Source of the DNA: Paenibacillus sp. MSJ-34
GTDB lineage: Bacteria; Bacillota; Bacilli; Paenibacillales; Paenibacillaceae
Reading direction: 5' to 3'
Assembly (NCBI RefSeq): GCF_018918005.1
Contig: NZ_JAHLPR010000012.1
Coordinates: forward strand, 1-64,000
Length of the DNA: 64,000 nt
Each line of letters starts with the position of its first letter. The first letter of the stretch is position 1. The position numbers and the translations under genes are program-made. Positions 15,356 through 24,761 of the stretch are shown here, one piece after another. The notes under the pieces were generated by a model, which saw only the letters and a list, made by a program, of their open reading frames with translations, was not told the DNA's origin and ran no database searches.

Positions 15356-16837
15356 CTAGTTCGCTTGCCTCCCAGCCTCCGCAACCTGCAAAAACTTGCG
15401 ATAAGCGCGCTCCCAATCATCGTTCCGCTCAGGTTCATACGCGACGGGCGGAAAGGAGGCGCGAATCATCGCGCGCGCTTCTTCCAAAGTGCCGATCTCC
15501 CCCAATGCGATCCACTGCACCGCCATATTGCCGAGCGCGCTCGCCTCGGCGGGACCGGCCCAGACCGGCTTGCCGATCGCATTCGCCGTCAATTGCGCCA
15601 GCAGCTCGTTGCGAATGCCACCGCCGACCATATGCAAGCCGGGGAATTCGCGGCCGCTTAACCGCTGCGTACGTTCAAGCACGAAGCGGCATTGGAATGC
15701 CAGGCTTTCCAGCACGGTACGCATCATTTCGCCTGCCGTTTGCGGCACCGCCTGGCCGGTCGAACGGCAATAATGCTGAATTTGGGCAGGCATATGCCGC
15801 GGACTCAAGAACATCGCGTCGTCCGGATCGATCCATGCCTGGAAAGGCGGCGCTTCTTCCGCCAAACGGACGAGCTCGCCATGCTCGTAATGCTTGCCTT
15901 CCACCGCCCATATTCGCCTGCATTCCTGGATCAGCCAAGTGCCCGCCATATTTTTCAGCAAACGAAACGTGCCGCCGACTCCGCCTTCGTTCGTGAAATT
16001 CCAGGCGTATGCTTGTTCATGAACGACAGGCGCTTCAAGCTCCGTTCCGAGCAACGACCACGTGCCGCATATTAAATACGCGAAATCTTGCCGATCGGCC
16101 GGCACCCCGGCCACGGCGGAAGCCGTATCGTGTTCCGCTACGGCGATCACCGGTATTCTGCCGACGCCCAGTTCCTCGCTGACAGCCGCTGTCAATCTCC
16201 CGACCTTCGTGCCCGGTTCTACGATCGGAACGAATAACCCGGCCGGAATGCCGAACCGCCCCATCATGTCCTTATCCCACGACTTTGCGCCCGGATCGAG
16301 CATTTGCGTCGTCGAGGCGTTCGTAAACTCCGAAACCTTCTCCCCCGTTAAGAAATAGCGCAGCAAATCCGGAATCATCAGCAGCGCAGCCGCGTGCTCC
16401 AGTGCGACAGAATCGGCCCGTTTCATCGCATACAGTTGAAATAGCGTATTGAACTGCATCAATTGAATGCCCGTTCGCGCGAAGATCTCGCCCGCAGGCA
16501 TGATGCGGTACGCTTCCTCCATGACATGGTCCGTATGGGGATCGCGGTAGTGGTACGGATTGCCGAGCAGTTCGCCGTTCCGGTCCAACAGCCCGAAATC
16601 GACGGCCCAAGAATCGATGCCGATGCTTTGCGGACGATGTCCTGCATGCTTCGCTTTCAATATGCCTTGCTTGATCTCATGAAACAAGCGCAGCACGTCC
16701 CAGTGCAGGCGGCCTCCCACCCGCACCGGTTCATTGGCGAAGCGATGCACTTCCGTGACGCGAATGTTCCCGCTCTCGATCTCGCCGAGCAGCGCCCTTC
16801 CGCTTCCCGCGCCCAAATCAAAGGCAAGGACGCTCAC
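15356..16837 (-). CDS. rhaB: Rhamnulokinase
   Basis: A 493-residue FGGY-family kinase that phosphorylates L-rhamnulose to L-rhamnulose-1-phosphate. The N-terminal phosphate motif VLAFDLGAGSGRALLG, the GIDSWAVDFGLLD segment (about 92-104), VAEHDTASAVAGVP (about 245-258) and the C-terminal HMVGGGIRNELLAQLTANA (about 401-419) are all intact. It starts with GTG in a GTGA overlap with the stop of the isomerase gene, so the two are translationally coupled, and lies 46 bp from deoR. Confidence 0.95.
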   Translation of the reverse strand: MSVLAFDLGAGSGRALLGEIESGNIRVTEVHRFANEPVRVGGRLHWDVLRLFHEIKQGILKAKHAGHRPQSIGIDSWAVDFGLLDRNGELLGNPYHYRDPHTDHVMEEAYRIMPAGEIFARTGIQLMQFNTLFQLYAMKRADSVALEHAAALLMIPDLLRYFLTGEKVSEFTNASTTQMLDPGAKSWDKDMMGRFGIPAGLFVPIVEPGTKVGRLTAAVSEELGVGRIPVIAVAEHDTASAVAGVPADRQDFAYLICGTWSLLGTELEAPVVHEQAYAWNFTNEGGVGGTFRLLKNMAGTWLIQECRRIWAVEGKHYEHGELVRLAEEAPPFQAWIDPDDAMFLSPRHMPAQIQHYCRSTGQAVPQTAGEMMRTVLESLAFQCRFVLERTQRLSGREFPGLHMVGGGIRNELLAQLTANAIGKPVWAGPAEASALGNMAVQWIALGEIGTLEEARAMIRASFPPVAYEPERNDDWERAYRKFLQVAEAGRQAN

Positions 16838-18054
16838 GAGCCCGCACCGCCTTGGCCGCGCGCACGAATGCGATCGGCATAGCCGCTTTGCAAGTAAGCT
16901 TGCATCGGATCGGCCGGTACGCCCATCTCTTCGCGAACGACTTGCAAGAGCGGCGTGACGTCCATTTCGAAAGCTTGGCGAACCGCATGCTCGGCTCCGA
17001 GCACATCTTGCGCTTCCTGCGCTCTCCTTACCTCGTCCAAATCGATCAGAAGCGCCTTGGCGTAATTCGTTTGCACATTCATGACCGACCGGATCATAGC
17101 CGGTATTTTCGGCTCGATGTTATGGCTTTGGTCGATCATATAAGCGATCCCCGCCGCATTGTACCGCACCCCGGCATCGGCGTCCGCCGCCGCATCCAAT
17201 ATTTGATAGAAAATCAGGAACAACTCATACGGATTGATGGAACCGACAATCAGATCGTCGTCGCCGTACTTCCGGCTGTTGAAGTGGAAACCGCCAAGCT
17301 TCCGCTCGTCCAGCAAATAAGCGACGATATGCTCGATATTCGTTCCTTGCGGATGATGGCCCGTATCGACGAGCACCTCCGCTTGCGGACCCAACCGGTT
17401 CGCCAAGTTGAACGAAATGCCCCAGTCGGCCAAATCGGTATGGTAAAATGCCGGTTCGTAAAATTTATATTCGATCAGCATGCGCATGTCCGGGTCGAGC
17501 GCGTCGTACATCTCTTGCAAGCATTCGTACATCCAGCGCTTCCGTTTGCGGATGTCCGCTTGCCCCGGGTAATTGGTGCCGTCCGCAATCCACAAGCTCA
17601 AGTCTTTGGAACCGACCGTTCTTGCAATCTCGACGCATTCCAGCAAATGATCGGTCGCCTTGCGCCTGATCCTCGGATCGGAATGGCAGACGCTGCCGAG
17701 CATATATTCTTCGTCTTGGAACAAATTCGGGTTGACCGCGCCGATGCCGATCCCTAAATCGGCGGCATGCCGCTCCAATTGCCCGTAATCGTCCACTTTG
17801 TCCCACGGAATATGAACCGCAACCTTCGGACAAACGCCGGTAAATCGGTGAACCTGCGCCGCGTCTTCGAACTTCTCGTACGTGTCGCGCGGCACCCCGG
17901 CCGGTTGAAACACTTTAAATCTGGTTCCTTGATGCGCGTAACCCCAGGACGGCGTTTCCACGCTCAACGCCTTCAGCTTTGCCTTCACAACTTCAAGATC
18001 GATTCCCCGGGCTTTCTGCCGTTCCTCAAACAAAAGATAATCGCGGTCAGCCAT
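16834..18054 (-). CDS. rhaI: L-rhamnose isomerase, RhaI type
   Basis: A 406-residue xylose-isomerase-like barrel that converts L-rhamnose to L-rhamnulose. It matches the Pseudomonas-type RhaI rather than the E. coli RhaA by segments such as PSWGYAHQGTRFKVF (about 34-48), LSLWIADGTNYPGQ (about 160-173), IEYKFYEPAFYHTD (about 201-214), VLVDTGHHPQGTNIEH and LGGFHFNSRKYGDDDL; the Glu, His and Asp residues in these form the two-metal site in the family. ATG start with GGAGG nine nt upstream. It lies 54 bp after rhaEW and overlaps rhaB. Confidence 0.95.
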   Translation of the reverse strand: MADRDYLLFEERQKARGIDLEVVKAKLKALSVETPSWGYAHQGTRFKVFQPAGVPRDTYEKFEDAAQVHRFTGVCPKVAVHIPWDKVDDYGQLERHAADLGIGIGAVNPNLFQDEEYMLGSVCHSDPRIRRKATDHLLECVEIARTVGSKDLSLWIADGTNYPGQADIRKRKRWMYECLQEMYDALDPDMRMLIEYKFYEPAFYHTDLADWGISFNLANRLGPQAEVLVDTGHHPQGTNIEHIVAYLLDERKLGGFHFNSRKYGDDDLIVGSINPYELFLIFYQILDAAADADAGVRYNAAGIAYMIDQSHNIEPKIPAMIRSVMNVQTNYAKALLIDLDEVRRAQEAQDVLGAEHAVRQAFEMDVTPLLQVVREEMGVPADPMQAYLQSGYADRIRARGQGGAGS

Positions 18055-18107
18055 TTCCCATCATCCTCCCAACCCTCATTATGGAAAGCCGTAATCTTGC
18101 AACTAAT

Positions 18108-20177
18108 CTATCTTGTAAATGCGGCCGGAACGCCGCCGTCTACCGTCAGCATGCATCCCGTCGTCTTCGCCGATTTGGAGGAAGCGAAGAAGGCTACCGC
18201 TTCGGCGATATCCTGCGGGTATACGTTAACGAGCAGGGTCGTACGCTTGCGGTAATATTCCTCCAGTTGATCCGGCTCGATCCCGTAGGCGGCCGCCCGT
18301 TCGTTGCGCCAGTTCGAGTTCCAGATGGCCGAGCCTTGCAGAATCGCATCCGGCAGCACCGTATTGACGCGAATGCCGATCGGTCCTCCTTCGGCCGCGA
18401 TGCAGCGCGCCAGATGAGCCTCAAGCGCTTTGGCGGCGCTGTATGCGCTCGCGTTCTTGCCGGCGTAGATCGAGTTCTTGGACCCGATGAACACCATATT
18501 GCCGCCGATGGCTTGCGCCTTCATTTGCTTGAACGCTTCGCGCGCCACCAGGAAATATCCCGTACCGAGCACGTTCATGTTCAAATTCCATTCCTTCAGC
18601 GACGTTTCCTCGAACGGGCTGGAAGTCGCCAGTCCGGCGTTATTCACGAGAATGTCGACGCCGCCGTAGGCCAAAGCCGTTTCGTTCAATGCCGCGACGA
18701 CCATTTCTTCATTCGTAACGTCCATCTTCACGGCGATGGCCCGGTTGTCGCCATACTGCGCGTTAATATCAGCCGCTACGTTCTCGGCTCCCTCCAAATT
18801 CAAGTCCGCGAGCACAACATGCGCGCCTTCCTTGACGAGTTGTCTTGCCGTGGCGCTGCCGATGCCGCCCGCTCCGCCGGTAATGAAGGCGACTTGACGG
18901 GAAAACTCCGCTTCCGCCGGCGCAAGCGTCAATTTATACAGCTCCAGCGGCCAGTATTCTACATTATACGATTCGTTCTCGCTTAGCGACACGAACTTAC
19001 CGAGCGCCGTCGCGCCGCGCATCACGGCAATCGCCCGATGGTACAGCGCGCCGCTCACCTGCGACATCGCCCAGCTTTTGCCGGTGTTCACCATGCCGAT
19101 CCCCGGAATGAGGATGACGCGCGGCGCCGCTTCGAACATGACATCCCCTTCGTGCTTGTTGCGTTCGAAATATTGCCGGTACTCTTCTTTAAACGATGCG
19201 ATTCCCGATTTGATTTTCTCGGTCAGGGCGGCAGCATCTTCAACTTGCGGATTCCAGTCGATGTAAAGCGGCACCATTTTCGTATGAACGAGATGATCCG
19301 GGCAAGCCGCGCCGACTTGGGACAACTCGCGCGCATCCCGGCTATTGACGAAGGCCAGAACGTCGTCCGCATCGTCGTAGGTTAGAATCATCTTCTTGCC
19401 GTCGCTCACCGCGCCGCGAATGACCGGCATCACCCGCGCAAGCGCCGCCCGGCGCTCTTCCGCCGGAAGCGATGCGTATTTCGCGCCGCCGAACATCGCC
19501 CTTTCGTTCACGCGCGCTTCAATATAAGCCTCCGCTTCATTAATAATGGCGATCGTCTTCAGATAGCAAGCCTCCGCCGTGTCGCCCCAAGCGACCAATC
19601 CATGTTTCTCCATCAGCACAAGCTCGGCCTTCGGATTGTTCCGCACGCCTTCGGCGATCATTTTCGATAAAGCAAAGCCAGGGCGAACGTACGGCACCCA
19701 TACGAAACGGTCGCCGTATATTTCCTTGGCAATTTCCTTCCCGTTATCGGCGCAGCATAAGCTGATGATTGCGTCCGGATGCGTATGATCCACATGCTTG
19801 AACGGCAGGAAAGCGTGCAGCAGCGTCTCGATCGAGGCGCGCGGATGCTTGCTGTCGATCATGCAATTCGCGAGGTAAGCGACCATATCCTCGTCGGACA
19901 TTTCCTCGCGTTCGATCAACGGACGAATGTCTTCCATTCGCAGCCCGGTAAAATTTCTCGCTTTCATCGTAGCCAGGTCCGAGCCGCTTCCCTTCACCCA
20001 CATCACTTCCACGTCGCGGCCGCGGAAATCTTTCTCGATCGTCTTCATCGACGTATTGCCGCCTCCCCAGTTGCATACGCGGCGGTCCGTTCCGATGAGA
20101 TTCGAGCGGTATACGAGCTCTTCCAAGCCTTGCGGCAGCCCTTGCGCTTTTTCCTTCTCCCATAAACTGTGTACCAT
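18108..20177 (-). CDS. rhaEW: Bifunctional rhamnulose-1-phosphate aldolase / lactaldehyde dehydrogenase
   Basis: A 689-residue fusion. The N-terminal half (about 1-400) is a class II aldolase/adducin domain that splits L-rhamnulose-1-phosphate into DHAP and L-lactaldehyde (HVDHTHPDAI, LVLMEKHGLVAWG metal-site segments). The C-terminal half (about 420-689) is a short-chain dehydrogenase with VAFITGGAGGIGSATA, NNAG and YSAAK, oxidising L-lactaldehyde to L-lactate. The ATG at 20177 is preferred, with GGAGG eight nt upstream; the TTG at 20192 overlaps that site. First gene of the rhamnose transcript. No mutarotase rhaM or transporter accompanies it here. Confidence 0.95.
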   Translation of the reverse strand: MVHSLWEKEKAQGLPQGLEELVYRSNLIGTDRRVCNWGGGNTSMKTIEKDFRGRDVEVMWVKGSGSDLATMKARNFTGLRMEDIRPLIEREEMSDEDMVAYLANCMIDSKHPRASIETLLHAFLPFKHVDHTHPDAIISLCCADNGKEIAKEIYGDRFVWVPYVRPGFALSKMIAEGVRNNPKAELVLMEKHGLVAWGDTAEACYLKTIAIINEAEAYIEARVNERAMFGGAKYASLPAEERRAALARVMPVIRGAVSDGKKMILTYDDADDVLAFVNSRDARELSQVGAACPDHLVHTKMVPLYIDWNPQVEDAAALTEKIKSGIASFKEEYRQYFERNKHEGDVMFEAAPRVILIPGIGMVNTGKSWAMSQVSGALYHRAIAVMRGATALGKFVSLSENESYNVEYWPLELYKLTLAPAEAEFSRQVAFITGGAGGIGSATARQLVKEGAHVVLADLNLEGAENVAADINAQYGDNRAIAVKMDVTNEEMVVAALNETALAYGGVDILVNNAGLATSSPFEETSLKEWNLNMNVLGTGYFLVAREAFKQMKAQAIGGNMVFIGSKNSIYAGKNASAYSAAKALEAHLARCIAAEGGPIGIRVNTVLPDAILQGSAIWNSNWRNERAAAYGIEPDQLEEYYRKRTTLLVNVYPQDIAEAVAFFASSKSAKTTGCMLTVDGGVPAAFTR

Positions 20178-20211
20178 CGTTTCATCCTCCAATAATGTGG
20201 TTATTTATCCG

Positions 20212-20270
20212 TTTGTTTCGCATTATACCATCTTTGTTTATTTTTGAATATATTTATTTGTTTTTGTTTC
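20212..20270 (-). promoter_or_regulatory. rhaEW promoter with TTTGTTT operator repeats
   Basis: A minus-strand TATAAT (20222-20227) lies 45 nt upstream of the rhaEW ATG. Four TTTGTTT copies (plus-strand sense) sit at 20212, 20233, 20257 and 20263. TTTGTTTATTTTTGAATA at 20233-20250 covers the -35 area, and TTTGTTTTTGTTT lies at 20257-20269. Both elements recur at the lutA promoter. DeoR-family repressors commonly bind short AT-rich direct repeats, so these are candidate operators. Confidence 0.6.
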
Positions 20271-20279
20271 GGTAAACTA

Positions 20280-20993
20280 CTAATCGATTATAACGGCAAA
20301 CACTTTGCCCGGTCCATGCACGCCGATCGTCAAATCGTTCTCGATGTCCGCGCTCCGGCTCGGCCCGGTAATCAAATTGATCGAGGACGGCAAATCTTCC
20401 ATTCCCGGATGCCCGGCTCTAATGCCCGCGAACATTTCACCCATGCGCGTCACCAACTGATCGGCGCGAAATACGGCGAGCATGCAATCCGGCAGCAAGC
20501 TAACCGATCTGCCCCTCCCTCCGCGGGCCAGCACCGCCAGCGTGCCCGTATTGGCAATCGCATAATCGGCCCATACGATGCCGACGTCGCATCGCTCCGC
20601 ATCCTGAATGAGCGTCTCGCCGGCCTTCCAGGAAATCACTCGAACCTGCTGCGCGGCCAAGCAGCCGTCGATTTGCAGCGCATCCAGCTTCTCATCGTCG
20701 AAACGGATCGCCCGTTGCCACCCGAATTCCTCCTTCAAGTCGCGCAGAATCGAAACGATCCCCGCCTGCGCCTGCTCCCTTGGAACAATCCATACTCTGC
20801 CGCCGAGCGCGGTCCATTGGTCGACGAACAACCCGACCTGCTCCGGCCTGCTCCGTTCGATCTGCCGATAATGATCGGGCACGCCGATCTCCGTCCGTTC
20901 CGGCGCCCGATCCGCCGGTTTCGCCCGGCCAAGCCGGGACGCAATGTTGCGCAGAAACGCCTCTTGCCCCGTAATCGTACCTTGTCTCGTCAT
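20280..20993 (-). CDS. lutC: Lactate utilization protein C
   Basis: A 237-residue LUD-domain protein, the smallest subunit of the LutABC L-lactate oxidation complex, which converts L-lactate to pyruvate. The start is the ATG at 20993 in an ATGA overlap with the lutB stop; the longer ORF from 21092 would begin inside lutB with low-complexity residues. Family segments include VGIVWADYAIANTGTLAVLA and SINLITGPSRSADIENDLTI(GVHGP). It is the last gene of lutABC and its stop lies 87 bp upstream of the rhaEW promoter, on the same strand, with no obvious terminator between. Confidence 0.93.
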   Translation of the reverse strand: MTRQGTITGQEAFLRNIASRLGRAKPADRAPERTEIGVPDHYRQIERSRPEQVGLFVDQWTALGGRVWIVPREQAQAGIVSILRDLKEEFGWQRAIRFDDEKLDALQIDGCLAAQQVRVISWKAGETLIQDAERCDVGIVWADYAIANTGTLAVLARGGRGRSVSLLPDCMLAVFRADQLVTRMGEMFAGIRAGHPGMEDLPSSINLITGPSRSADIENDLTIGVHGPGKVFAVIID

Positions 20994-22495
20994 TTCGCCT
21001 CGCCTCCTTCGGAACTTCCCCTGCCGTCTTCCGTCTTCGGCTTCTGCGGCGTTTGCGGCGTTTGCCGCAATTCCCACTGCAGGTCCGCCCACCGCTCGCG
21101 GAACGAGCGCTTCGGCTTCATCGGCAAATAGCGCGACTGCGTCCAGCCGGCAAGCGGCCCCGGCCCTTTCCGAATCTGCCCGTTATGGACAAAGGGCTGC
21201 TGCAGCCAATAGGCGGAACGCGTCGCCACCCGGTATGCCTTGGAGCTGCCGAACATCCGGCGGAATCCCTTGAATGCGAGCCGTTCGCCCAGCGGCGTCA
21301 GCTTCCGCTTCACCCGTTCGTGCCGCAGATGCACGAGCATGTCGTGCAGCGGAATTTTCACCGGACAAGCTTCATAGCATGCCCCGCATAGGCTGGAGGC
21401 ATAAGCAAGCTGTCCCGCTTCCTCCATATCCTGCTGAATCAACGGCGTCAACACCGCGCCGATCGGCCCGCTGTACACCGAACCGTACGCATGCCCGCCG
21501 ACATGGCGGTATACCGGGCACACGTTAAGGCAGGCGGCGCAGCGGATGCAATGCAGCACTTCCTGGTACAACGGTTCCCCCAACTGCGCGGAACGCCCGT
21601 TATCCAGCACGATGACATGCAGCTCCTCCGGACCGTCCAGGTCTTCTTCCCGGCGCGGACCGGTAATAAACGAATTGTACACCGTCAGCTTCTGCCCGTT
21701 GGCGCTGCGGGCGAGCAAATTCAGCATCGCTTCCACGTCTTCGAACGTCGGAACGAGCCGTTCCATGCCCATCACGACGATATGCACCTTCGGCAGCGTC
21801 GTCACCATGCGCCCGTTGCCTTCGTTCTCGACGAGCGTTACCGTCCCCGATTCGGCGATGCCGAAATTGCAGCCGGTCATCCCGATATCCGCCTTCAGAA
21901 ATATATCCCTCAGCTTCCGTTTCGCATAAGCGGCCAATTGCTTCGTTTCCGGCTCCAACCGTTCTCCCGCGTGCTCGGAGAACAAGTCGGCAATTTGCCG
22001 CTTGTTTTTGTGAATGGCCGGAATAATCAAGTGGGAGGGCGTTTCCTTGGCCAACTGCAATATATATTCGCCGAGATCGGTTTCAACCGCTTCGATCCCG
22101 ATCTCCTCCAGACGATGGTTCAGATGGATTTCTTCCGAGACCATCGATTTCCCCTTGGCGATCAGCTTCGCTTCATGCCGGCCGGCGATATCCAGCACGG
22201 TGCGGACCGCTTCGTTTCCCGTTTGGCAAAAGTGAACATGTCCGCCCGCCTTCGCCACATTCGCGGCGAATTGGCCCAAATAATAGTCGAGATGCTCGAT
22301 CGTGTGCTTCCGGATCGCCTTTCCCCGTTCCCGCCAAACTTCCCATTGGCCAAGCTCCTCTTTCGCACTCATCCGGCCGTTCCGCAATTTATCGGTCGTA
22401 TAGGCGACCGCCTTGCGCAGAAACTCGTCCGACAACGCCCGCTCGGTTCGCTCCTTCAGACCGGTCCCGATCGGATCCGCGTTATTGTTTGCCAT
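20990..22495 (-). CDS. lutB: Lactate utilization iron-sulfur protein B
   Basis: A 501-residue LutB/LldF-family protein. An N-terminal LUD-type domain (about 70-290, GMTGCNFGIAESGTVTLVEN) is followed by two ferredoxin-like 4Fe-4S motifs, CIRCAACLNVCP (about 307-318) and CGACYEACP (about 358-366). Family members transfer electrons during L-lactate oxidation. The C-terminus has a Pro/Gln/Lys-rich tail (LRQTPQTPQKPKTEDGRG). It overlaps lutA by 14 bp and lutC by 4 bp. Confidence 0.95.
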   Translation of the reverse strand: MANNNADPIGTGLKERTERALSDEFLRKAVAYTTDKLRNGRMSAKEELGQWEVWRERGKAIRKHTIEHLDYYLGQFAANVAKAGGHVHFCQTGNEAVRTVLDIAGRHEAKLIAKGKSMVSEEIHLNHRLEEIGIEAVETDLGEYILQLAKETPSHLIIPAIHKNKRQIADLFSEHAGERLEPETKQLAAYAKRKLRDIFLKADIGMTGCNFGIAESGTVTLVENEGNGRMVTTLPKVHIVVMGMERLVPTFEDVEAMLNLLARSANGQKLTVYNSFITGPRREEDLDGPEELHVIVLDNGRSAQLGEPLYQEVLHCIRCAACLNVCPVYRHVGGHAYGSVYSGPIGAVLTPLIQQDMEEAGQLAYASSLCGACYEACPVKIPLHDMLVHLRHERVKRKLTPLGERLAFKGFRRMFGSSKAYRVATRSAYWLQQPFVHNGQIRKGPGPLAGWTQSRYLPMKPKRSFRERWADLQWELRQTPQTPQKPKTEDGRGSSEGGEAK

Positions 22496-23222
22496 GGCGA
22501 TCCATCCCTTCCTCCAGCAATTGGGCCAAATGCATGACCCGGATTGGCTTCCCTTCTTTGTTCAGCCGTCCTTCTATATTCATTAGGCAGCCCATATCCG
22601 TCCCGACCAGCACTTCCGCGCCCGTTTCGCATATATTGGCCGCTTTCTCGCATACCATCGCTTCCGACATATCGGCCATCTTGACCGCGAACGTACCTCC
22701 GAACCCGCAGCAATCTTCCTTGCGGGGGAGATCCGCCAGTTCCAGCCCCCGCACGCGCCCGAGCAGCTCGATCGGTTCCTCCTTCACGCCGAGCAGCCGC
22801 GAAGCGTGGCAAGACGGATGATAGGTGACTTTATGGCCGAACTCCGCCCCTACGTCCTTCACGCCAAGCACATGAACCAGAAATTGCGTAAATTCATACG
22901 TCTTCGCTACAAGCCGCCGCGCCTTCTCCGCCCACTCCGGCTCTTGCCGAAACAGGTCCGGATAGTAATGGGCAATCATCCCCGTGCATGAGCCCGATGG
23001 GGAAACGACATAATCGCTATGTTCGAACGCGCGAATCAAATTGCGCGCCACTTCCCGCGCCTCGTCCTGATAGCCGCTGTTAAACGCCGGCTGGCCGCAG
23101 CAGGTTTGCGTTTCGGGAAAATCGACCTCGCATCCGAACCGGTGCAGCACGCGGACGACGCTCTCCCCGACATGAGGGTACATCTGATCCGCCAAACATG
23201 TAATAAATAAGGAAACCCGCAT
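22482..23222 (-). CDS. lutA: Lactate utilization protein A
   Basis: A 246-residue protein with two cysteine-rich CCG domains: the first ends in TCCGQPAFNSGY (about residues 41-52), the second in KEDCCGFGGTFAVK (about 161-174). This is the LutA/YkgE family, the heterodisulfide-reductase-like subunit of the L-lactate oxidation complex. First gene of the lut operon, ATG with GAGGGTG upstream. Its promoter carries the same TTTGTTT elements as rhaEW. Confidence 0.95.
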   Translation of the reverse strand: MRVSLFITCLADQMYPHVGESVVRVLHRFGCEVDFPETQTCCGQPAFNSGYQDEAREVARNLIRAFEHSDYVVSPSGSCTGMIAHYYPDLFRQEPEWAEKARRLVAKTYEFTQFLVHVLGVKDVGAEFGHKVTYHPSCHASRLLGVKEEPIELLGRVRGLELADLPRKEDCCGFGGTFAVKMADMSEAMVCEKAANICETGAEVLVGTDMGCLMNIEGRLNKEGKPIRVMHLAQLLEEGMDRHGKQ

Positions 23223-23280
23223 TGCACACCCTCTTCTCCCAAATAAAATGAAACAATCTGAAAATGTTTGAAAATATTAC

Positions 23281-23335
23281 TTTGTTTTTGTTTATGTTTA
23301 TTTTATACTAACATATGTTTGTTTTCTTTTGAATA
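23281..23335 (-). promoter_or_regulatory. lutA promoter with elements shared with rhaEW
   Basis: TTTGTTTTTGTTT at 23281-23293 is identical to 20257-20269, and TTTGTTTTCTTTTGAATA at 23318-23335 matches 20233-20250 at 16 of 18 bases. A minus-strand TATAAA-like -10 lies between them near 23303-23308. A weak cre-like sequence (TTTAAGCGTTTTCCT, two mismatches) is at 23341-23355. The shared elements argue for one repressor acting on both operons. Confidence 0.6.
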
Positions 23336-23423
23336 CATTTTTTAAGCGTTTTCCTGTATAGTAAATATATAGAGGTTTCATGTGAAATAAAGTCCAATTC
23401 ACGGTCAGGGGTGTACGGATGCA

Positions 23424-24761
23424 ATGAAGTTGGCTTCACGGAGTAAAACACGTCTTTTTCCGATTCGTTTATTGATCTTAATCATTCTTACCTTGCCGAC
23501 CTTCTCCCTTGGCGCGCAGGCCCGCGCAGCGGAAGCCCCCAGCTTTGCGTTGGACGGGGTAAAGGCCGCTATTCTCTTCGACGCCGGGACGGGCGAAACG
23601 CTGTACGAGTATCAAGCCGACGAACCGCGCCCGCCGGCCAGCATGGCCAAAATGATGACGTATTACGTCGTGCTGGACGCGATCAAGCAAGGATGGATCG
23701 GTTGGGACGACATGGTGACCGCCAGCAAATATGCCGCGGATGTGATCGGCTCGCAAGCGCATATTCGGGAAGGGGAGAGTTATTCGGTGCGGGATTTGGC
23801 CAAAGCGCTTATGCTGGCGTCGGCCAACGACGCCGCCGTCATGCTCGCGGAACATGTCGGAGGCTCGGAGGAAAATTTCGCCTATATGATGAACGCGAAA
23901 GCGAAGGAGCTCGGATTGTCCGAGTCGGCTTATTTCATTAATGCCACCGGCTTGCAGCGCTACGACCTTGGCGCCAACGCTCCGTTAACGCTCGCAGGCG
24001 AAACGATGCTGACCGCACGCGATACGGCGCTGCTCGCGCTTCACCTCATTCAGGATTATCCGGAAGTGCTGGAAACGACGAGAATGACCAACTGGAAGCT
24101 GCGCGATACGGACGAGAAGCCTTTGACGAATTCGAACTGGATGCTTGAAGATTATCTGTCCGGCTCCGCCATCGGCGGCGCGGCGGGCGGGGAGGCGGCG
24201 AATCTGTCTCATCTTGAATTTGCCTATCGCGGGATGGACGGCTTGAAGACCGGCTACATCCAGGCGGCAGGGCATTGTTTTACGGGGACGGCCGTGCGCG
24301 ACGGCATTCGCCTGGTCAGCGTCGTGATGGGCACCGATTCCATGCGGCTCAGATTTGAAAAGACGAAGGAACTGCTCGACTACGGGTTCAGCCAATTCGG
24401 CGTCGTCAAGCTGGCGGAGGCGGGGGCGGGGGTAACGGAAATGCGCGATTTCCCCGTTCGTTTAGGCAAGAAAGGCGAAGTTCGCATTGCAGCCGCATCG
24501 GATGCCGCCTTTATCGGCAATCTTTATGCCTCTGAACCTTCCTATCATCTGGAAGTTCAAGCAACGGCAGACGCGCCCTTAATGGCTCCGGTAGCGAAAG
24601 GGGACCGAATCGGGGTTGCGACGTTCTCATACCGCGGCCAGACGCAAACGATCGACCTCGTCGCCGCCGAAGACGTGCCTGCGCTCACCTGGCTCGAGCG
24701 TTCGCTGCGCGGCGTGCTGGGACGGCTGCTCTCATGGACGCATTCGCTCGGGTTTGTTTGA
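23424..24761 (+). CDS. D-alanyl-D-alanine carboxypeptidase, PBP5/DacA family
   Basis: A 445-residue penicillin-binding protein that trims the terminal D-Ala of cell-wall pentapeptides. Signal peptide about 1-34; active-site motifs SMAK (about residue 73), SAND (about 133) and KTG (about 277) are all present. A C-terminal beta domain is followed by an amphipathic tail (LERSLRGVLGRLLSWTHSL) that would anchor it to the outer face of the membrane. ATG start with GGGGTG upstream. Monocistronic, diverging from lutA. Paralogue assignment (DacA, DacB or DacF) is not possible here. Confidence 0.93.
   Translation: MKLASRSKTRLFPIRLLILIILTLPTFSLGAQARAAEAPSFALDGVKAAILFDAGTGETLYEYQADEPRPPASMAKMMTYYVVLDAIKQGWIGWDDMVTASKYAADVIGSQAHIREGESYSVRDLAKALMLASANDAAVMLAEHVGGSEENFAYMMNAKAKELGLSESAYFINATGLQRYDLGANAPLTLAGETMLTARDTALLALHLIQDYPEVLETTRMTNWKLRDTDEKPLTNSNWMLEDYLSGSAIGGAAGGEAANLSHLEFAYRGMDGLKTGYIQAAGHCFTGTAVRDGIRLVSVVMGTDSMRLRFEKTKELLDYGFSQFGVVKLAEAGAGVTEMRDFPVRLGKKGEVRIAAASDAAFIGNLYASEPSYHLEVQATADAPLMAPVAKGDRIGVATFSYRGQTQTIDLVAAEDVPALTWLERSLRGVLGRLLSWTHSLGFV

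Noticed and set aside
18108-18986. Plus-strand ORF over rhaEW
   Set aside because: Shadow frame of an unmistakable aldolase/dehydrogenase gene.
21491-22537. 348-codon plus-strand ORF
   Set aside because: Antisense shadow of lutB; composition typical of the complement of GC3-rich coding sequence.
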